A stretch of 64,000 nucleotides of DNA from Lunularia cruciata (lineage: Eukaryota > Streptophyta > Marchantiopsida > Lunulariales > Lunulariaceae): positions 30,258,501 to 30,322,500 of the forward strand of contig OX419761.1 of assembly GCA_948567375.1 (NCBI GenBank). Direction: 5' to 3'. A program made the position numbers and the translations under genes. The stretch's first letter is position 1. Each line of letters begins with the position of its first letter. Of this stretch, positions 13,301 to 25,000 are shown one piece after another. The notes below the pieces were generated by a model that was given only the letters and a program-made list of their open reading frames with translations, had not been told where the DNA came from and made no database searches.

Positions 13301-16300
13301 CAAGAGTAGGGAAAATTATTTTGAGCAGATTGCTAGCGATGCTGATAGTGATTCGCTCAGAAAATACGATACTAGTAGGAACTATACCAGCCGCGATGAG
13401 AGTGAGTTTCATTTGTTAGCTGGGCTGAATAAGTCTGCTGATCAGACTCACTCAGCTATGAACGTGGCGCTGAAGTCTTCAGGAGTTCTACTGCAAAACT
13501 TTAGCCTGACACTATTTGGTGGCTCACATGCTACATCACTTCTGGGTGAAACAGAACAAGAGACTGGAAGTAAAGCAGGAGAAGGCAGAAGAGCGGTTTT
13601 AAGTGAGTCTTCTCCTGAAATGGAAGAAACTGTAAGATCTTTCATCTTGAGCGTACCCGATTATAACAGAGTTGATAAAGCTCAAGATTCTTCATGTGGA
13701 ACCTTCAGGATTCCACTATCCTATTCAAGCCTGGATTTTAAGCCATGCCAAGACGAAGCATTGACATCAAAGGATTTGAGTTCCAACTATCATAGCTCTT
13801 GTCCCAGAAAATTAGAAGAAGTCAGTAAAGAGGGGTTTATGACAGTGCCGCCGTCGGACAGCGATGATGCCGAAACCAGAAGTGAAATTCTGTCTTTAAA
13901 AGATAAGGAGAAGAGGGCGGAGAAAATTTTAGTATCTCAGGGTTTCTCAATTGAAGATGGTAAAATGATTGACAAGGAAGGGGCTTCACAAACTGATAGA
14001 GAGCAGCCAGAGGAGAAAGGTATAGGGCACATTGCAACAACTTCGGGAACTGCCTTGGCATCGAGTTCTCAAAGTTACGATACAGTGGACACTTTGATGC
14101 CAGAAGAAGCTCAACGACTAGTGGAATATTTCCCGTCAGGTGGCTCAGAGCTGCTTGCCAGGACATCTCAGATTTTCAAGGCAATTTCTGGCTGCTCCGG
14201 TGGAAACAGAAACATGGCAGGACTGCCACCGCTAGACTGTAGCGATCATCGGATGGCCTTGAGAGGAAACGAGAGCCCGATTCTAGACCATGCATCTAGC
14301 GAAGATTTTACCGTCCCAAGCACAAATGAGGAAACGGACAATGAGTCAGCAAACTTTTTTACAGGAAAGTCAGATCAAGTTGAGAATTCAGAGTTTCTGA
14401 ACCCTTCAAGACCCGACCAGATCATCGCCCTGGGGTTGTCCGAGCCAATGTCCTTGAGCAATATGGAATCGGCAGTTGAGATCCAACCCGTTGGTAGTGA
14501 CACAGAACCGAGTGAAGCGTCTGATAAGCAAAGAGACTACTCCAACCTTCTGAGTCTTAAGGGAGTTGACCACAATAAGGTCCAGTCGTTTCCCGAACCA
14601 TCTGTGCTCCGGTACAGAGACCATATTGCCAACACCCAACCTCCTGTTCATGAAGTGGAGAGTATTGGTTGGAAGGATGTGAAAGATGGAATGGGAGTAG
14701 AACTGTCTGGTTTTGAACATGAGGCAAAAGCACCGGTGTTTGAACCATCAGAACTCAAGGAGTTCTTGAACTCTGAGGCACTCTCTCTGCCCCGTTTAAC
14801 TTCTCCATCGGCAATCTCTCTCCAAGTTCCAGAGGTCGGAGAACCAAAGATAGTAATATGGACTAACTTGGGAGGAGATTATGAGGCTGAGGATAGGTCT
14901 CTAGCTCGAGAATACATGTACAGTCCTGTGAGTGTGGCAGTTGTAGATTGCGTTCAGGAGGAATCTAAACCCGATGTTCATAGAACGTCTGATAATTTCT
15001 TTGCTTACCGTGAAGACTTCTGTATCCATGAGGAAGAAAAGCCAGGATCCTTGGATCTTGGGACTACAAAGGAAACCACAAAGGAAGCTGAGATTGTGGA
15101 CAACAAGGACCTAAGTCTCTGCAGGTTACTAACAGAAGAAACCGGCACTACAAGTACAGCCACGGATTTATCTCAAGACAGCACCAGCTCTCTTGCTGGG
15201 TCCGGGGGGTCTCAAAATCTGGATGGGACATTGGAGGAAATGAAACTGCAAGCAGGAACAACTAGATCAGGGAGGCAGCTCGTGGTGGTAGACACAGTGA
15301 CGGATATGCTCCTTGAAACTTTGCTGGCCGAAGCTTTATCTGGTGGGTACAAGTAAAATCTTGAATATCACTGATTTCCTGTGTTCAGTTATGTTTGGAT
15401 TTTTTTTGACACAACAGTTATGTGTGAAAAAATGTCGTTTCTCTGAGCAGTTACCGCGTCAGAACAATGTACGCAACATCATGCGCGCTTTCAAACCGTC
15501 TTTGAATCTTTTAGCAAAATGCTCTCACAGTTCTTTCATTTCAAGATGTAGGGTTTAAATAACACCTTGAGTTAAGTGTTCAGATCTTTCTTCTCCGTCA
15601 AGACTATCACAAGGAACATCATCAACAGAGGTCAACCATACACCAATTGCATCAAAGACACCGAAATTGAAGAGCAAGAGGAGATCACAACGAGGATTTG
15701 TGGGAGTGCTTAGGCATTATCTCCCGACAGGTTGGAGGGCTGTATCACTGAAGCACAAGGCAGGTTTATTTTTAGCGGTAGAGGGCTTAAGACCACACCC
15801 ATTAAGTTCATCTTCTGAAAAATCCTCGTTGATTCTCAGAAGTCAAGGAGACATCGGAAAGGTCTTCAGTCAATCTCCTCCACAGGATGACTTCGAGCAC
15901 TGCAGTACAATGCATACGACGGCATCCGAAACTACGATTCATCTTCTTACTAGGAGGGAGTACGTCCAGTCTTTTGTGCGGAAAATGTTTGAAGTTTCCA
16001 ATCTCCTTAATGATCCAAGCCTTCCAAACTGGCATGATTCGGACACCCCAATTGGAGAATATGTTTACTGGAAAGTATTGGAAGCCCAAGCGTGCAGTAG
16101 ATTCGACACCCTAAGTGAGGGCGACTGGTTCATCCATAACAAATTGCTTTACGACTTGATCAACGAGTCACTTAATAAGCACTATGCTACTATGCAGCAG
16201 TCGAGTTCTACTCTTCCTTTTCCAGTGGATGGTGATTCTCTGGTGCTATCCATTGCAAGTAAAATTGTGGAGCACGGGATCTCTGGGGCAAAGCATGGCC

Positions 16301-16473
16301 CTGACGTAGACAGGGTAGTCCGGAAGTCTCTGCAAGAGCACTGGGACAACTGCTATGACGAAGCAAGAGATATTGTGTTTGACCTGGCGCAGGGTATCTT
16401 ATGTGACATAGTAGATGGATTTGTACTTGAAATGGTTCAAAGTGGTTGTGGTCTAACTCTGAGAGGTTACTGA
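1333..16473 (+). CDS. Giant TRM/CEP350-like protein with DUF4378-type C-terminus (12 exons)
   Basis: Exons inferred by reading frame and GT-AG borders: 1333-2175, 2405-2544, 3013-3517, 3821-6029, 6380-6467, 6745-6855, 7162-7201, 7316-8207, 8339-8541, 8704-8733, 8928-15346, 15603-16473. They sum to 12,351 nt, a multiple of three, giving about 4,116 residues, with all junction phases compatible. Exon 2 encodes a highly basic helix starting VKQYMKTKLAQRKK, reminiscent of a conserved CEP350/TRM segment. Residues about 694-860 are a 7-copy Ser-Pro repeat. Exons 9-11 start form a coiled coil (about 1610-1710). Residues about 3944-4110 match DUF4378 in pattern (NKLLYDLINESL, then W...EARDIVFDLAQGILCDIVDGF). 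TRM and CEP350 proteins bind microtubules or centrosomal/preprophase-band complexes, so a cytoskeletal role is inferred. No CAP-Gly domain is seen. TRM proteins are usually far shorter. The first ATG, the exon 4 start (3809 or 3821) and the last intron borders are the least certain points. Confidence 0.72.
4412..4912 (+). repeat. Coding tandem repeat: seven ~24-residue units with a Ser-Pro core
   Basis: Exon 4 of the giant gene holds 167 residues that divide into units of 24, 25, 23, 24, 23, 25 and 23 residues. Each has a core such as LSPRN, SSPRK, FSPCE, LSPRK, ISPCE or PSPCT about 8-10 residues in, and most end in a hydrophobic pair such as VL or IL. One unit has SISQR instead of SPR. The DNA is too diverged to be a recent duplication, so this is an old protein repeat. 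Ser-Pro sites of this kind are typical substrates of CDK or MAP kinases (inference). Confidence 0.75.
10197..10937 (+). repeat. Coding degenerate ~42-residue repeats in exon 11
   Basis: About 247 residues contain recurring Ser-rich basic starts (SSTRRGG, SSRSEDGKKE, SSSRRRKKLW, STWRLKDGEKEE, SNSSHGEAQ, SSSRDGRRN) spaced 40-46 residues apart. Several are followed by a GEI..S..L.Q-like segment. The best pair is SSRSEDGKKE and SSSRDGRRN with their downstream halves. Divergence is high and the borders are approximate. No known domain is recognised. Confidence 0.5.
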
Positions 16474-16920
16474 GGCTCGTTCACATCATAGGTTCTAGGA
16501 GCCTTCATAGTCAGTCATCATCCATTTGTATATTTTGTATACTAGAGGGCCTTTTATATACAAATCATGTGACAAGGGCGCATTGATAGAGATACAACAC
16601 CTGGGGTGTATATATTCACAGGGATACTTCGCTTTTCGTGGGTCCCATTTGAGTAACATGTCAAGCTTTCTCCTTCAGGTGTTGCTTGTCCTACCCTTAA
16701 AATCTCACTCTAGCCACTTCTTCAGGTGAGATTACCTTCCCTCAGAAGTGCTCTCGCAACGGAGGTGCAAGTGACCTTACTGTTGTGGCATGGTCCTGTA
16801 CTGTGTGCTCTTTGACAGATTAGCTCCGGACTTTGCTAGATTGCAATCTTCGTTGGTGTTATATAGAGTGAACTGTGACGCTTGCAGAATTTTAAGGTTT
16901 GGACTTATCGAGGTTCACTT
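16474..16920. other. 3' flank of the giant gene
   Basis: Non-coding, presumably 3' UTR and terminator sequence of the upstream gene. No canonical AATAAA signal was seen, and plant polyadenylation signals are often degenerate. A short open frame at 16526-16729 has no recognisable product. Confidence 0.35.
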
Positions 16921-17151
16921 CTAGAAAGTCATAAAGAACTTTCTAAACTGTACCCTACATACGTCTAGGTCTATCCTTTAAAGTGGAACTGGATGTCCTA
17001 GAAAGTCATAATGAACTTTCTAAACTGTACCCTACATACGTCTAGGTCTATCCTTTAAAGTGGAACTGGATGTCCTAGAAAGTCATAATGAACTTTCTAA
17101 ACTGTACCCTGCATAGGTCTAGGTCTATCCTTTAAAGTGTAACTAGATGTG
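16921..17151. repeat. 77-bp tandem repeat, three copies
   Basis: Units at 16921-16997, 16998-17074 and 17075-17151. The first two are almost identical and the third has a handful of changes. Each unit contains an 8-bp perfect inverted repeat, TAGAAAGT ... ACTTTCTA, so each could form a small hairpin. A diverged partial unit follows (17152-17185). Confidence 0.9.
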
Positions 17152-17419
17152 TTGAAAGTTAATTTAAGCTCTTGTAGAAAGTTAATTGTGTTGGAATTAG
17201 ATAATCTCTAGTGGGGGTGTAGTCATTTTTAGGGTTTTACCAAGCACTACCCCTGCTTATGCTCCTATGTCTATAACTGAGTTCTCAGTGCTTGGAATGC
17301 TAAGTTTTCTTACAATAATCATCCCCAGGACCTTGCATCTTGTTTCAGGTGTGTTCTATGCTATCTAGCTTTAGTTCACATGTGTCATATGCTATCTGGC
17401 TTTCAGGTGTGTTCTATTT

Positions 17420-20400
17420 TACGGGAGTGAACTATTATATTCTATCTCTGGATGATCTGAATGATGGTGAGTTGAGTATTGCTGTATGCAGTTAGGAATG
17501 TCTACTCTGGTGAAACTGAGAGAATTGAGTGCTAGGATGTTTGATACATCAAAAATCAGAATAAGAGATGATAGATTTTCAATTCTATTCGGGGATAACA
17601 ATATTTCTCAGATTATGGATCCACAGTTGGTACTATCATTGATGGGAGAGTTGAGAAAGCTAGAAAAATTAGGAGAGCACAATTTTGTGTCCTGGTCTGC
17701 AGATATGCAATCTAATTCTAAACAGTTATGACTGTTTGGACTTAGTACTAGAGATCCATGATACTAATCAAATAGAGTCTAACGGAATAGAGAGAGTGAA
17801 GTACTCTGCAATTTGAAGATTTCTCTTCCGTGCTTTGCAAGAGCCAATCAGAGACATAGTAGATAGTTACTCGCATGTTGGGAAATTTGGGAGAAATTCA
17901 AGAGAAATATTTATTGTTGAGAGATGAGAGAGGCCTGGTCAGAATTGGACAGAGATGTTAACCATGAAGATGGAAGAGGGTAATGAGTTCACCAAGCACC
18001 TGCCAAGAGTTCAGGAAGACTTCAAGAAGTTACGGGATGATAGGTTAAGGTTCGAAGAGAAATATAAACTTAACCATCTCTTGTACTCTTCTTTCAAGCT
18101 CTGAACCCATTCGGATAGCTTAGAAGGTCCTTTCTATCGAACCTGTGACATGGGACTACGTGACAAACAAGTTGATAGAGTTCAGCAAAGATAAAATGAC
18201 CAAAGAAGAAGCAAAGTGCAAATGAGCTTTTAGATGTTACTCTATTTAGTGTTTCTTCAAAGTCACCAAAAGGACCAGGTCAAAGATCAAACATACTTGG
18301 GAAGGAAATTGACTTTAACAACAAGACTTGCTATTCTGCCATGGGAGAAGTTATATTTCACCTCAATGTCATAAAAAAGGTGATAAAAGAGACTGAGATC
18401 TGAAAAAGGAAGGAGATCATATTTAACAAAGGAACGCAGACTTGCAAGTGCAACATACTATAATGACATCTAGAAAATGATGAGGAAGGATACTTAGTAG
18501 AAGAGTCGGATTGGGGACTGATTGTAGAATCGTGAAAGTACTCATCTCAGATTTGACATGGTTCTTGGATTCTTGAGCTAGAACTCACATTTGCTAAAGA
18601 GAGTTGTTCTCATCTCTTCAACTTGTGAAGAGTTTATTGTGGACTTGGGATTTTAAAGCAAATGGCAAGGTTCTTATTGCATGCATGGGAGGACTTGACA
18701 GAAGTCTTTGTAAGAGTTATTTAGAGAATATTTTCTGCATTCCTGAATACACAAAGGATTTATTATCAATACATCGCTTACTAGAACATAGAGTGGACGT
18801 ATTATTTTAGAACAACGGAAAGCAATTTATTCTGAAGAAAGGATAGTTTGGTATTTGAGCATGGAGTTGTAAACCATAAACTATTCAAGTTGTTGAAAGT
18901 TGATTGTATAGATATTGCACTAGTTCCAAAGGAACGCAGAATGAAATTGTCTTTGGCATCTAGGGTCAAAACATTCATCAAAGCCGCACATTTGAGCTCT
19001 AGGAAAGATGGCAGAGGGTCTAAATTTAGCTTCCAAAGAAATATTATATTTTTGCAGTAGTGGTGCATAAGGAAAGGTGTATAAGGCTCTCATCTCCAAA
19101 AACATTCCTCAAGTAGAGCTTCTTGTCTCCTAGATGTAATACATTTAGATGTACGGGGACAAATGATCGAGAAGTCTCTTACCATAGCAACATACTATGT
19201 ATATTTTTTATGGATGCTTATAGTCAAATTATTTTTTGTCTACCAAATGAAGAGCAAGGAAGAAATGTTATGGAAGTTTAAAAAATTTATAGTTATGGTT
19301 GAATTGCAAATTAGGAGGCAAGTCAAACAACTCAAAACAAAAGGATATAACAAGAAGAAATTTCTATTTTTCTTATGGCTCATATTTCATGTGTTTTGTA
19401 TAGTGTTTTCAGCCTTATGACTCTTTGGGTCTTTCGGGCTTTATATTTCATTCATCATGAAAGAAAAGAATTTTCCTTGACTATACTACTAGAGATAGTA
19501 CAACCCAAAATGGAGTTGTAGAGAAGTTGAATTGTATGTTGGTTGACAAAGCGTTAGCAATGCGTCAAATTTAGGATGTAAAAATTTGGAAATAAAATTT
19601 AGGATGTAGCTATCAATATTGCTAACTACTTGAGGAGTATCAATTGGACTATTTCATTATAAGAGAAAACTCTTGAAGAGTGTTGTAGTGGAAAGAAACC
19701 TGAAATTTTTGTATTGAAATTTTTTGATTGTACTACTTATACTCATATCTTTAAGAAGCAAAGAAGAAAGTTCATCAAGAAGCAATAAACATGAGTTGAC
19801 CTTTGTAAGTTATGAAAAGGTTTGAAAGTGTATCTCCTTGTCTATCTTAAGATCAACATAATATTAAAAGTTCTGTTGTTCTCTTTAATGAGTTGAGGAC
19901 TTGGAGGAGAAAACAACTATGAAGTGTTGGTGCTATCTGATCAACTTGAAATTCTATCTTCCAAAGTTATAGGCTCAATTATTTATATCAATCATCCAAG
20001 TAGTAGTCCTTACTTGAACATGAAGAACTATCTAAATAGATCTTGAAGAGGTAAAGGAGGTTCCTAAAGCAAGTGATGGTTTTTGATCCTAATATTACAT
20101 AAGGAGAAAAAGACACTTAGCAAGTACCCTAGGTGTATAGTCTTTGAGTGAAATTCCAAAGAAGTCAAGAGATTATATAGAACTTTTGAGTGAAGGTCCA
20201 AGAAGATCAGATAGAGTGGGATAACTTATTGACAAATTTGGCTTTCTTTTGAGCGACAATAAAATGTGATAGAAGTAATATTAGATGAAAATTTCATCTA
20301 TAGTGAGATAGATTGTGATCGTAAAACTATACAACAAACAATGTATAAACCAAATTGGTGTCAATGTGAGTTAGCTATAGCATAAGAAAAGAAGTACTTT

Positions 20401-20980
20401 CAAATGCATGGATATTATTTAATTTACCACCAAGTAAAAAAGTAATTGGTTGTAAGTATGTATTTAGAGTCAAATGTGGAATTTAGAAAGAGATCTTTAA
20501 TTACAAAGCAAGATTCATTGCACATTGCTTCAACCAAAAAATCCATTGTTAAAAAAAACATTTAAATTTTTGACAAGTATAGATCTACTTGAATGCTTCT
20601 AGCACTTACTATAGAGATAGATTGGGAAGTGGAGCAATTAGATATCACGACAACATATCTAAATAGAGATTTGAAAGAAACCATATATATGGATGTTCCT
20701 TATGGATATGCTAAAGGCAAAGGGAAATTATTTTTGCTCAAGAATGCCTTGTATGGCTTTAAGTAAGCACCAATGGCTTGTTATGAAAAATGAGATTTGT
20801 GCTTCAATTGAGTAGATTCTACCATGAGTGTCTATTGTAAGGACAATGTTTATAGTTGTATGTGTGGATGATCTATTGCTCTTTGGAAATAGAGATTCTG
20901 TTAATGGAATGGGAAATTTCTTATGTTTATCTTTAAAATAACTTATTGTAATGACTAAGTTTTGTTCAAATTTGTAATAA
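17420..20980 (+). pseudogene. Degenerate Ty1/copia retrotransposon (gag-pol ruin)
   Basis: Many frameshifts and stops, but copia domains appear in the right order. Gag-like LEKLGEHNFVSWSADMQ lies near 17660-17710. A protease-like WFLDS follows near 18560. The integrase has HLDVRG and KSKEEMLWKFKKF (about 19140-19290), then TTQNGVVEKLN (about 19500). Reverse transcriptase gives SKKVIGCKYVFRVK (about 20430-20475), EVEQLDITTTYLNRDLKE (about 20620-20680) and VVCVDDLLLFG (about 20850-20880). The gag-protease-integrase-RT order is diagnostic for Ty1/copia. A TGTTGGAATT at 17189 may mark the 5' LTR, but no matching 3' LTR was found. Inactive and old. Confidence 0.85.
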
Positions 20981-21789
20981 TGTCATAAGAACTGGTTGGT
21001 CCTAAGAGGATACAAGTTGAAGGTGGCTAAAAATGAGATAAGGCATCACAAACATGACAATGTATTGTTTTGCATTTAACCTCTTGGATAAAGTCATTTC
21101 CAAAAGAGGGTAAAGCTACCACCTCTGGCTCACTATAAGGATAAAATCATCAATAATCATGCTCACTAAAGATTTAATCCAAAGAATTCTTGAATAAGAT
21201 GATCCATTTGTAACAAAGGTCACTTTGCCTTGGATTTTCTTGTTACACACTTAACACAACCGGTTTGAGATTAATCTTGTTGAGTCATTTGTACAATCAG
21301 AGTACTTTGTTTACATTATGAGCTTAGTAAGCATACAAAATCAACTTGAACATGAAGTACTACAAACTATATCTTAGAATGTACATAAGAAGTGGAAAAA
21401 GGAATTCCAAGGGTCTTTAACTCTAATAACTATGATTGTGAGTATTTATTAAGGTATGATGTCACAAGAACCTTAAATAAACATGTTGCTTAATCTTACA
21501 AATTAGTGTTCATGTATGATACTCTAGGAGTTTGGTAAGTTGACATTGTATTTTCTTGATCTCTATATAGCTCCTACAATTGCATACTCTAGTTCCACAC
21601 AAATGATTCTCCTCCCGCAATTGCTTTTGCATAATGAAGATTCCTCACTCCCACTCAAGTAAGCATGTAGTCACTCATACAAAGTGCAAACTAATAAACA
21701 TATATATACTCAAGAGTCTTGATCTTATGAAATTTATTTATTACCTAAGAAGGATATACCAAATGGATGTAATGAACATCAAGCTTAAG

Positions 21790-21791
<2 letters not shown>
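20981..21791. other. AT-rich debris, nothing recognised
   Basis: Downstream of the copia RT remnant. It may include the element's RNase H and 3' LTR in unrecognisable form. No open frame, RNA gene or clear repeat boundary is visible. Confidence 0.35.

Positions 21792-21859
<68 letters not shown>
21792..21859. repeat. (TA)n microsatellite, about 34 units
   Basis: Uninterrupted alternating TA over about 68 bp. Probably polymorphic and prone to collapse or expansion in assembly. Confidence 0.97.
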
Positions 21860-21860
<1 letters not shown>

Positions 21861-22089
21861 CTTCACTAAAAGAAATCCAATGGCTACAAAGTGTTGGAGA
21901 TCTACTAATTACATCTAATCATCACTAATTTTAATCTTATCTTAAGTAGGCATGGTCCATATGGAATGACCACCTTAACCTCTTTTTGTTGACAGCTAGC
22001 TTGTTAGTTAACAAACTAACATCAGACCTTTGTATCAAATCCTATCTAGCTATGTATGAAGTATGTACAAGTATGAAGGATCTTACTTT

Positions 22090-25000
22090 ATGACTATGAA
22101 ATTTTCCAAACTATGAGATGACTTGGAGTCATTCCAGACAAAGTCTTCTTACTCATCCATTTCACAAGCAAGTAGCATATGTGACAAACTACCATCTCCT
22201 TTACATATTTGGACAAGCAATACACGTTCCTTTTGTTATCATGCAACTTTTCTTGCAAAGCTTGTCTACACATCTTGAAATTTTGAGTTGATGTATCTTT
22301 GTAATTCATTGGGACAACACCTTGAATTGATCATTCATATTAAATTTCCTTTTAAATTTCCTCTCCAATATGTCAATCTGTGTTTGTAGATCCTTCATCT
22401 TTGTATGTTGGGAGTTCTCATTGGCAATGCATTTCAACTAGTTCAAAAGTTGAGTGCCATATGTCCACTTGTTGCAAGCAACCCGTCCATCTATTCTCTA
22501 GGTTTTTTTTCACTTTGGACTTCATTAGACGACTCATATTCTGTTTTTTATTCATTCAAAAACTCATCTTTTCCCCATCCTTTGTGTTTTCTACGAGGTT
22601 TCCCTTTTCTTCTTTTTGTTTTTGATTGTCCACCTTTTCTTTCTAGCATGTGAGGCTTGTGTTGAGGTCTTGGATACAAAGATATGTTAACTTCTTTAGG
22701 TTCTTGTTATCTTTGTGCAAGCCTTCTCTAGTTCAATTTGTTGAGATAACAATTCATCATCTTGTGCTTGTAATTCACTTTGTGTTTGTTTCACTGCTAG
22801 AAGACCTTGCATCAAGGTTATCAACCTCTGATTTTAGCTATCACAAAACTACCACATCTTGCTCTTATTGTAGGAGTTTGTCTTTTTGGAATTTCCCTAA
22901 TATTTTATCCTTCTCCTTCAGCTCTCACAAAACTACTATGTTCTGCTCTTGTTATAGGAATTTTTCTTTCTAGAGTTTCTCTAATATTATATCCTTCTCC
23001 TTTGAAGTGTTTACTTCTTCCTCAATCCGCTTCTTGGCTTCATTCAATTCATTATGAAGGAGAAGGTTATCCTTGGAAATTGTTTAAGCCATCTTGTGCA
23101 TGTGTGGGACAAGTTCCCAATAAAATGACATAAACTCCTCTAAGGCCTCTATTGTTGGCATCACCATATTGATTGTGTTTACTGCAATTAGCCACTAGAG
23201 TGAGTTGTTTTTGTATTTCAAATAACCTTGTAAGTCCTCCATCAAGTTGGTGGTCCTTGTTTGTTCTTTGTTTCCAGGTTGTTGGCCACCAAGCTGATCC
23301 TTAGGATCCTTCTATTTCTCCTTGTGGGCTATGATCATATTGTAACCTCACCTGTATCTTCTCTCCTATCTTATAGTCTCCCACTTATAGAATCATCTTT
23401 CTTCATTTTCTGCACTATCTTTGGTGTGTATCTGCAGTTGGCTTTCTTGCTCAACAAGACTTTGTTGGGATGACTTGGCCTTGTTACCTCTAACAAGATC
23501 AGCCATGTTGAATGCTTTTTTCAACCATTTTGTTAATTGAAAGAGAGTAGATTCACCAAAGATTGTGATTTGGCTTCTTGATGATTTCTTCAAGTTGGAA
23601 ATAGGTATGTCCTCCTCCTCTTCCTCTTCCATTGTTGTCTTCCCTTTTTTGTAGATACCCCCATGCCTATATTTTTACTATTTGGAACAATTGTGCTCTG
23701 TTATTTTGATCTCCAATTTTCACCTCATCATCCATCCTCAATGACAAAATAGAAGTGAAGGAGTTATCACTATCCAACTTTGCTTTTTGTTCCAAAGTTG
23801 CCATTCCCTTCCTTGTCAAATACTTTTCTTGCTCCAAAATGGCTTGGTTTTTCTATTTTATAATAATTTCCTTCATGGCACTCATTTTCTCCTTTGCTTC
23901 CACTTTCCTCCAAGGATTCTTCTATTTCTTGGGATCATTTTTGCTTATTTGAGACTTGAACCTCAGATTGTGCAACTTCTTACCAATAGTTATTATGTTG
24001 TTTGTTTCTTCATTTAGTACAAACTTCTTTGTATGAGAAAACTCCTTATCTACCTCATAATATTTCCTTATCTCTTTTGGAAGGTCTAGGTGCTTACTAA
24101 AATATAGTCATGGTGGAAGTTGATGGGATATTTGCCCTCTTTGTTTATAAAAATGTTCATTCTTATGTAGAAGTACAAAATGAAGGAGGCTACAATTATA
24201 TGTATTCATTCTGCTATATCCAAGAGTTCACTAACTTGCTCTTTGAACATCTTGGCCTAGCTTATAGGTTGTTTTTCATGAATGAGTTGGAAGAACATTG
24301 CTTGATTTGAGTTACAAAGGCCATTCATTTCAACCTGGATAACTTCATAATTGTTTTTGTGAAGATTCATTGGGTAGGATCCTTGAGATCCTTTGTCTTG
24401 TATCCATTTTTCAACTTCCCACCAACAAATACGTATTTCTTTTGTTTTTTAGACTCTTACTTGGATGAACATGTGGGGTATTGTAATACCATTAGTCGAC
24501 AAATTATCTAGAGGTGGAAATTGGCTTGGTAATATCTTTAGTGTAATACCAATAGCTACATTTATTATCTAGAGGTGAAAATTGACTTGGTAACATCTAG
24601 AAGGATGTTGTGTATGATGGGATAGCCAAATCAAATAGAGTTGTAACCAAAAGAGTACTTCTACTAATAGGACAAAAGTTGAAAATAGCTTGAAAACTTC
24701 AAAGCCAATTTTGGAGGCCTAAACAAATGAATTAGGCCTTGAAAATGGAAAGATCTTTCTCTTGGTCCATAAAGGCATGCCTTCTTTCTCATGATTTTTC
24801 TCATTGAGAGCTTTCTAATAGTATCTCACCCGTGTGATTTTGAGCTTCCTATAAGAAGATTCCCTAAATATTCCTTTTGGTCAAACTTGTTTGACCAACT
24901 AAATAGGACAAGGACTGACATGTCACCTATCCAGGCAACTAATCTAAGGGTGGAACTTGCTTACATGTCACCAATCCATGCATCTGATCCAAGGGTGAAG

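Noticed and set aside
16526-16729. Short plus-strand ORF after the giant gene
   Set aside because: No conservation clue, domain or splice context; probably 3' UTR.
21634-21918. 94-codon frame through the TA repeat (poly Tyr-Ile)
   Set aside because: An artefact of translating the TA microsatellite.
22380-23133. Plus-strand hydrophobic open frames that look like membrane proteins
   Set aside because: They are antisense to the Lys/Glu-rich coiled-coil pseudogene; complements of lysine and glutamate codons read as Phe, Leu and Ser.
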